Translations under genes and position numbers: made by a program
The notes under the pieces: model-generated
Seen by the model: only the letters and a program-made list of their open reading frames with translations
Told to the model about the DNA's origin: nothing
Databases searched by the model: none
Assembly (NCBI GenBank): GCA_017161665.1
Contig: JADFCT010000125.1
Coordinates: 1-9,581, forward strand
Direction of reading: 5' to 3'
From: Candidatus Sumerlaeota bacterium
Lineage (GTDB): Bacteria; Sumerlaeota; Sumerlaeia; JADFCT01
DNA length: 9,581 nt
Part shown: one piece after another, positions 6,687 to 9,581 of the stretch
How the letters are laid out: every line of letters starts with the position of its first letter
Numbering within the stretch: the stretch's first letter is position 1

Positions 6687-7895
6687 ATGCCGATTTTCAA
6701 ATATCAGGCCAAAGATATGAAGGGCGAGGTCATCGCCGGGACTATGGATGTGGAGAACCGCAACGCGGTCATCTCCCGCCTTCAGGCCATGCAATACTTC
6801 CCGCTCAAGATTGAGGCCGAAAAAACGCAGGCCGAAAAAGAAAGCGGCAGCCTGTTCGGCTCGCGGATCAAATCCAACGATATTTGTGAACTGTATCGCC
6901 AAATGGCTGACCTGATCAGCGCGGGCATCACTCTGGTCAAGGCCCTCCAAATCGTCTCCAGCCAGACCCCGTCCCTCGCCCTGCGCACACTCATCAGCCA
7001 GGTGGCCGCCGACGTCCAGGGCGGGGACACGTTCGGAGAGGCTCTGAACAAACATCCCAAAACTTTTACCAAACTATCCGTCGCGCTCATTACGTCCGGC
7101 GAGCGAGGCGGTTTTCTGCCTGATGTCCTGGAACAGCTGGCCACCTTCGCCGAACTCGAAGAGGAACTCAAAGGCAAGATCAAGGCCGCCTTGGCCTATC
7201 CCCTGGTCATGGTCTTCGTCGGCACAGCGGCTGTCATCTTCTTGATGACTTTCGTCATGCCCAAGATTCTGACCATCTACGAGCAAACGGACCGCGCGCT
7301 GCCGGCGCCGACCCAGTTGATGATGCTCATCTCCGATCTGTTGTCCAAACAATGGCTGCTGCTCATCGCCGGACTCGTCTTGTTTGGATTCATGTTCTGG
7401 CGTCTCATGAAATCCAAGGAAGGCCGCCGTTTTATTCATAAAAGTGTTTTGCGTCTGCCCGTCTTCGGCCAGATCGTACTCAAACGCGAGATCAGCCGCT
7501 TCGCGCGCACCTTCGGGCAAATGCTCAAAAATGGCGTCCCCATGCTCCATGCCCTCGACATCGTCAAGGACGTGGCCACAAATGACCTGATCCGCGACGC
7601 CATCATCCAGACCCCCAACGATATCACTCAGGGCGCCGGTGTCTCCGAGGCCCTGAAGAAACACGACATCTTCCCCAGGGGGGTTGTCAATATGATCGCT
7701 ATCGGGGAAGAGACCGGTCGCTTGCCGGATGTGCTGCTTCAAATTGCGCCCTCTTATGAGGCCCAGGCGGACCGGCTGACCAAAGCCATGACCTCACTCA
7801 TCGAACCGCTCATCATTGTCGCCATGGGGATCGTCGTGGGTTTCATTGTCATCGCCACGCTCCTGCCCATCCTGACCATGAACGTGACCAGCTAA
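6687..7895 (+). CDS. gspF: Type II secretion inner membrane platform protein GspF
   Basis: GspF (PilC-like) is the polytopic inner membrane protein around which the assembly ATPase extracts and stacks pseudopilins. The 402-residue length is normal. It starts with the family-typical MPIFKYQAKDMKGEVIAGTMD, followed by two homologous T2SSF cytoplasmic domains (about 67-190 and 270-392). The conserved FARTFGQMLKNGVP (272-285) opens the second domain, and the GERGGFLPDVLEQLA (138-152) and GEETGRLPDVLLQIA (340-354) segments mark the repeat. Membrane segments are predicted at about 172-194, 223-240 and 372-396. ATG 6687 has AGGA (6675-6678) 8 bases upstream. It lies 33 bp after gspE and 18 bp before gspH, clearly one operon. 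Confidence 0.96.
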   Translation: MPIFKYQAKDMKGEVIAGTMDVENRNAVISRLQAMQYFPLKIEAEKTQAEKESGSLFGSRIKSNDICELYRQMADLISAGITLVKALQIVSSQTPSLALRTLISQVAADVQGGDTFGEALNKHPKTFTKLSVALITSGERGGFLPDVLEQLATFAELEEELKGKIKAALAYPLVMVFVGTAAVIFLMTFVMPKILTIYEQTDRALPAPTQLMMLISDLLSKQWLLLIAGLVLFGFMFWRLMKSKEGRRFIHKSVLRLPVFGQIVLKREISRFARTFGQMLKNGVPMLHALDIVKDVATNDLIRDAIIQTPNDITQGAGVSEALKKHDIFPRGVVNMIAIGEETGRLPDVLLQIAPSYEAQADRLTKAMTSLIEPLIIVAMGIVVGFIVIATLLPILTMNVTS

Positions 7896-7913
7896 GGTCG
7901 CTCGTCGGAAGAA

Positions 7914-8546
7914 ATGGATTCCATGCCCTCCAGCCATTTCCATCGCTCAGCCCATTCCCCCGCCGTCTTCGGACGCCGCGGGTTCTCGCTGCTGGAAATG
8001 GTCATCGTCATTGTGATCCTTGGCTCGCTGATGATTGTCGCCATTCCGGCCCTGCGGGAAATGGCCCGGCAAAACCGGCTGGAGACGGCGGCGAACGACC
8101 TGGCCGCCCTGTTTCGTTTCGCCCGCAGCGACGCGGTCTTTGAAGAGCACACCACGGCTGTTTACATCGACATGGACGCGGGGACTTATCAACTCGACCT
8201 GATGAACGACGATGATGAAACCCGACGCCGGCGCCGGAATCGGCGAACAGACGAAGGCCGCCGGATGGAGCGCCTTCGGCCTTTGCCCGAAGGAATCGTC
8301 TTCAAGGATATTTATATCTGGGAAGAGCAGGTGGCCGAGGATGGCCGCGCGGTCGTGGAGTTCTATCCCAACGGCACGGTTTCGCCCGTCATCATCGTGG
8401 TGGCCGAAGGGGAAAAGGGACCGGCCATCCATATCAAACTCAGCCGCAGCACGGGCCGAACGGCAATCGAGGACGGGGAGCCCAAGGATCCGATTCTACC
8501 GGGACAGCGGGCCCTGATCCAGGAAACCGTGGAGGTGGAGGACTGA
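7914..8546 (+). CDS. gspH: Minor pseudopilin GspH-like, with an Arg-rich insertion
   Basis: A 210-residue prepilin-type protein. The leader ends at Gly23, followed by FSLLEMVIVIVILGSLMIVAIPAL: Phe is +1 and Glu28 is the conserved Glu+5, so it should be cleaved and N-methylated by a prepilin peptidase. After the hydrophobic helix, the stretch NDLAALFRFARSDAVFEEHTTAVYID (61-86) matches the GspH/FimT family pattern of 'L...l..ARseAv.r...v.l'. An acidic-then-basic segment (about 99-122) with five consecutive Arg (104-108) interrupts the beta-rich globular part, and the C-terminus is acidic. It takes the place after gspF where the major pseudopilin gspG normally sits, so a major-pilin role cannot be excluded. 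ATG 7914 has a GGAAG site too close (2 bases); ATG 7923, 11 bases from that site, is an equally good start and keeps the prepilin signal. Confidence 0.85.
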   Translation: MDSMPSSHFHRSAHSPAVFGRRGFSLLEMVIVIVILGSLMIVAIPALREMARQNRLETAANDLAALFRFARSDAVFEEHTTAVYIDMDAGTYQLDLMNDDDETRRRRRNRRTDEGRRMERLRPLPEGIVFKDIYIWEEQVAEDGRAVVEFYPNGTVSPVIIVVAEGEKGPAIHIKLSRSTGRTAIEDGEPKDPILPGQRALIQETVEVED

Positions 8547-8548
8547 TC

Positions 8549-9049
8549 ATGCCCCATCCCTATCGCCCACTCTTATGCCGAAGGCGCCGCCCGGGCGCGG
8601 CCTTCCTCCTGTTGGAAGCCATCATCGGCCTGACGATTCTCGCCGGAGTCCTGGGCACACTCATGGCCGGATTCATGGTCGGCTTCCGCGCCATTCGCGA
8701 AAATAATGTCACCATCACGGCCATGCTATTGGCGCAACGCCTGCTGGACGAATATGAAATCATGCCCCCGGAGTCGGGACGCGAAGAAGGCGATTTCGGA
8801 GACACCTATCCCGGCTTCACCTGGCAACGATCCATCTGGAGCGAAGAAATCCCCTATGAGGGAGAACGGGTCAGCAAGGCGGACAATGACCTGGCCGAAC
8901 TGGCCATGGTCAATCTGCGCATCTACCACACGGACGGCAGGGACAGGGAACCGATTTTGGCCTTTGAAGTGTACTCGGCCCTCACCCAGTTCGAGCGGTT
9001 CAGTGTTCAGTCCCGACTGCGCAACGGGCTATACCTCCAGGAGGATTAG
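8549..9049 (+). CDS. gspI: Minor pseudopilin GspI-like
   Basis: A 166-residue prepilin-type protein. It has a basic leader (RRRR at 11-14), then PGAAFLLLEAIIGLTILAGV. If Phe19 is +1, Glu23 is the conserved Glu+5 and the residue before cleavage is Ala18 rather than the usual Gly; cleavage after Gly16 would shift Glu to +7. After the helix, ENNVTITAMLLAQRLLDEYE (36-bases-on region, residues 51-70) matches the GspI pattern in which 'A..LA...l.e' follows the transmembrane helix. The rest is a small soluble domain with GFTWQRSIW (about 91-99), like the 'w.w...' strand of GspI. Start ATG 8549 lies 2 bp after the gspH stop with GGAGG (8537-8541) 7 bases upstream, suggesting translational coupling. 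GspI is expected to sit in the tip complex with GspJ, GspK and GspH. Confidence 0.83.
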   Translation: MPHPYRPLLCRRRRPGAAFLLLEAIIGLTILAGVLGTLMAGFMVGFRAIRENNVTITAMLLAQRLLDEYEIMPPESGREEGDFGDTYPGFTWQRSIWSEEIPYEGERVSKADNDLAELAMVNLRIYHTDGRDREPILAFEVYSALTQFERFSVQSRLRNGLYLQED

Positions 9050-9078
9050 CCGTCATCCGATATGCGGACAGGAAATTT

Positions 9079-9581
9079 ATGGCAACGCCCTTCACATATA
9101 GACCGCGCCACCGCGGCGTGACGCTGGTCGAGGTCATCGTGGCCATGGTCATTATTTCCATGGTCATGGGCGGCGTGCTGGTTTCCTTGCGCACGGGGAT
9201 GCAGGCCTATCGCGAGGGAGCGGCGCAGAGCGAAATTCTGCAAACAGCCCGCGCCCTGGTTGACATCTTCAGCCGCGACGTGCGCAGCATCTTCTATCGC
9301 TCCCGCTTTGAGTATAACAAGGAATATGAGAAACTCATGGCCCAGCGCCGCCAGGCCATCGCCCGACGCGAAACCCAGGGCCCGCCCGACGCGGCCTTCG
9401 ACAACGCCGATTGGGAAGACCCGCTGGAATTCAATCCCATTCGATACATGCATAAAATCGACCTGGTCTTTCGCGGCGGCGCCAACCAATTGTCCTTCGT
9501 CCGCTTCCAGCCCAGCCAGGGTATCATGGCCACCCAGCCCTGGGCGTTGGCCCGCCTGACCTATGATTGGGACTCCGGATC
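9079..9581 (+). CDS. gspJ: Minor pseudopilin GspJ-like, 3' end cut by window edge
   Basis: The reading frame is open to the last base, giving 167 residues without a stop. The leader ends HRG (Gly13) before VTLVEVIVAMVIISMVMG, with Glu18 as the conserved Glu+5; +1 is Val instead of the usual Phe or Met. After the helix, TARALVDIFSRDVRSI (56-71) matches the GspJ pattern of a helix ending in 'RDlr', and NQLSFVRFQP (136-145) matches the following 'l.F.r' strand. The charged stretch between them (about 72-128) is longer than I expect for GspJ. ATG 9079 has AGGA (9070-9073) 5 bases upstream and lies 29 bp after gspI. Gene order H-I-J is that of classical type II secretion operons, supporting the identity. 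gspK would be expected next, outside the window. Confidence 0.82.
   Translation, partial: MATPFTYRPRHRGVTLVEVIVAMVIISMVMGGVLVSLRTGMQAYREGAAQSEILQTARALVDIFSRDVRSIFYRSRFEYNKEYEKLMAQRRQAIARRETQGPPDAAFDNADWEDPLEFNPIRYMHKIDLVFRGGANQLSFVRFQPSQGIMATQPWALARLTYDWDSG

Noticed and set aside
6087..7055. 322-codon open frame on the minus strand opposite gspE and gspF
   Set aside because: It spans the gspE-gspF junction and covers conserved motifs of both; no family features are visible in the translation.
8220..8280. Frameshift explaining the Arg-rich run in the GspH-like gene
   Set aside because: The frame stays open to a stop just before gspI, and the sequence after the run (GIVFKDIYIWEEQ and onward) is a normal beta-rich pseudopilin tail, so an insertion is more likely than a frameshift.

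Overview
The window reads as chromosomal DNA from a diderm (Gram-negative type) bacterium with moderately high GC. Dense same-strand genes with AGGA-type ribosome binding sites, a general secretory (type II) pathway cluster, exported beta-propeller proteins and a lipoprotein all imply an inner and an outer membrane. One propeller starts its mature part with a WPxFxGPNRDxxS-like signature that I associate with Planctomycetota and neighbouring candidate phyla (Hydrogenedentota, Sumerlaeota and similar). The lineage is a guess from family resemblance; no rRNA or other marker is present.

Layout. Positions 1-228 hold the 3' end of an unidentified gene, whose tail weakly resembles the C-terminus of adenine-specific DNA methyltransferases. 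Positions 293-1279 encode FtsY, the signal recognition particle receptor. Facing it on the minus strand (1304-2452) is an exported eight-bladed PQQ-like beta-propeller protein. Divergent from that, sharing an 86 bp intergenic region, is a second and quite different exported propeller protein (2539-3777), closed by a strong hairpin terminator (3812-3846). Then comes a predicted lipoprotein of the endonuclease/exonuclease/phosphatase family (3874-4716). A 212 bp non-coding stretch (4717-4928) is rich in inverted repeats and contains a GGGGACAGACACC motif like those in dispersed repeats.

The right half (4929 to the end) is one tightly packed run of type II secretion / type IV-pilus-like genes: gspE (assembly ATPase), gspF (inner membrane platform), then three minor-pseudopilin-like genes in the order gspH, gspI, gspJ, the last cut by the window edge. 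GspE would power and GspF would anchor assembly of a periplasmic pseudopilus made from the prepilin-type proteins. The major pseudopilin gene gspG, which normally sits between gspF and gspH, is absent from this place.

I found no RNA genes, CRISPR arrays, transposases or phage genes. Nothing here looks like a wholly new system. The points most worth a second look are the missing gspG, sequence oddities in GspE, GspH and GspI, and the repeat-like segment just upstream of gspE.
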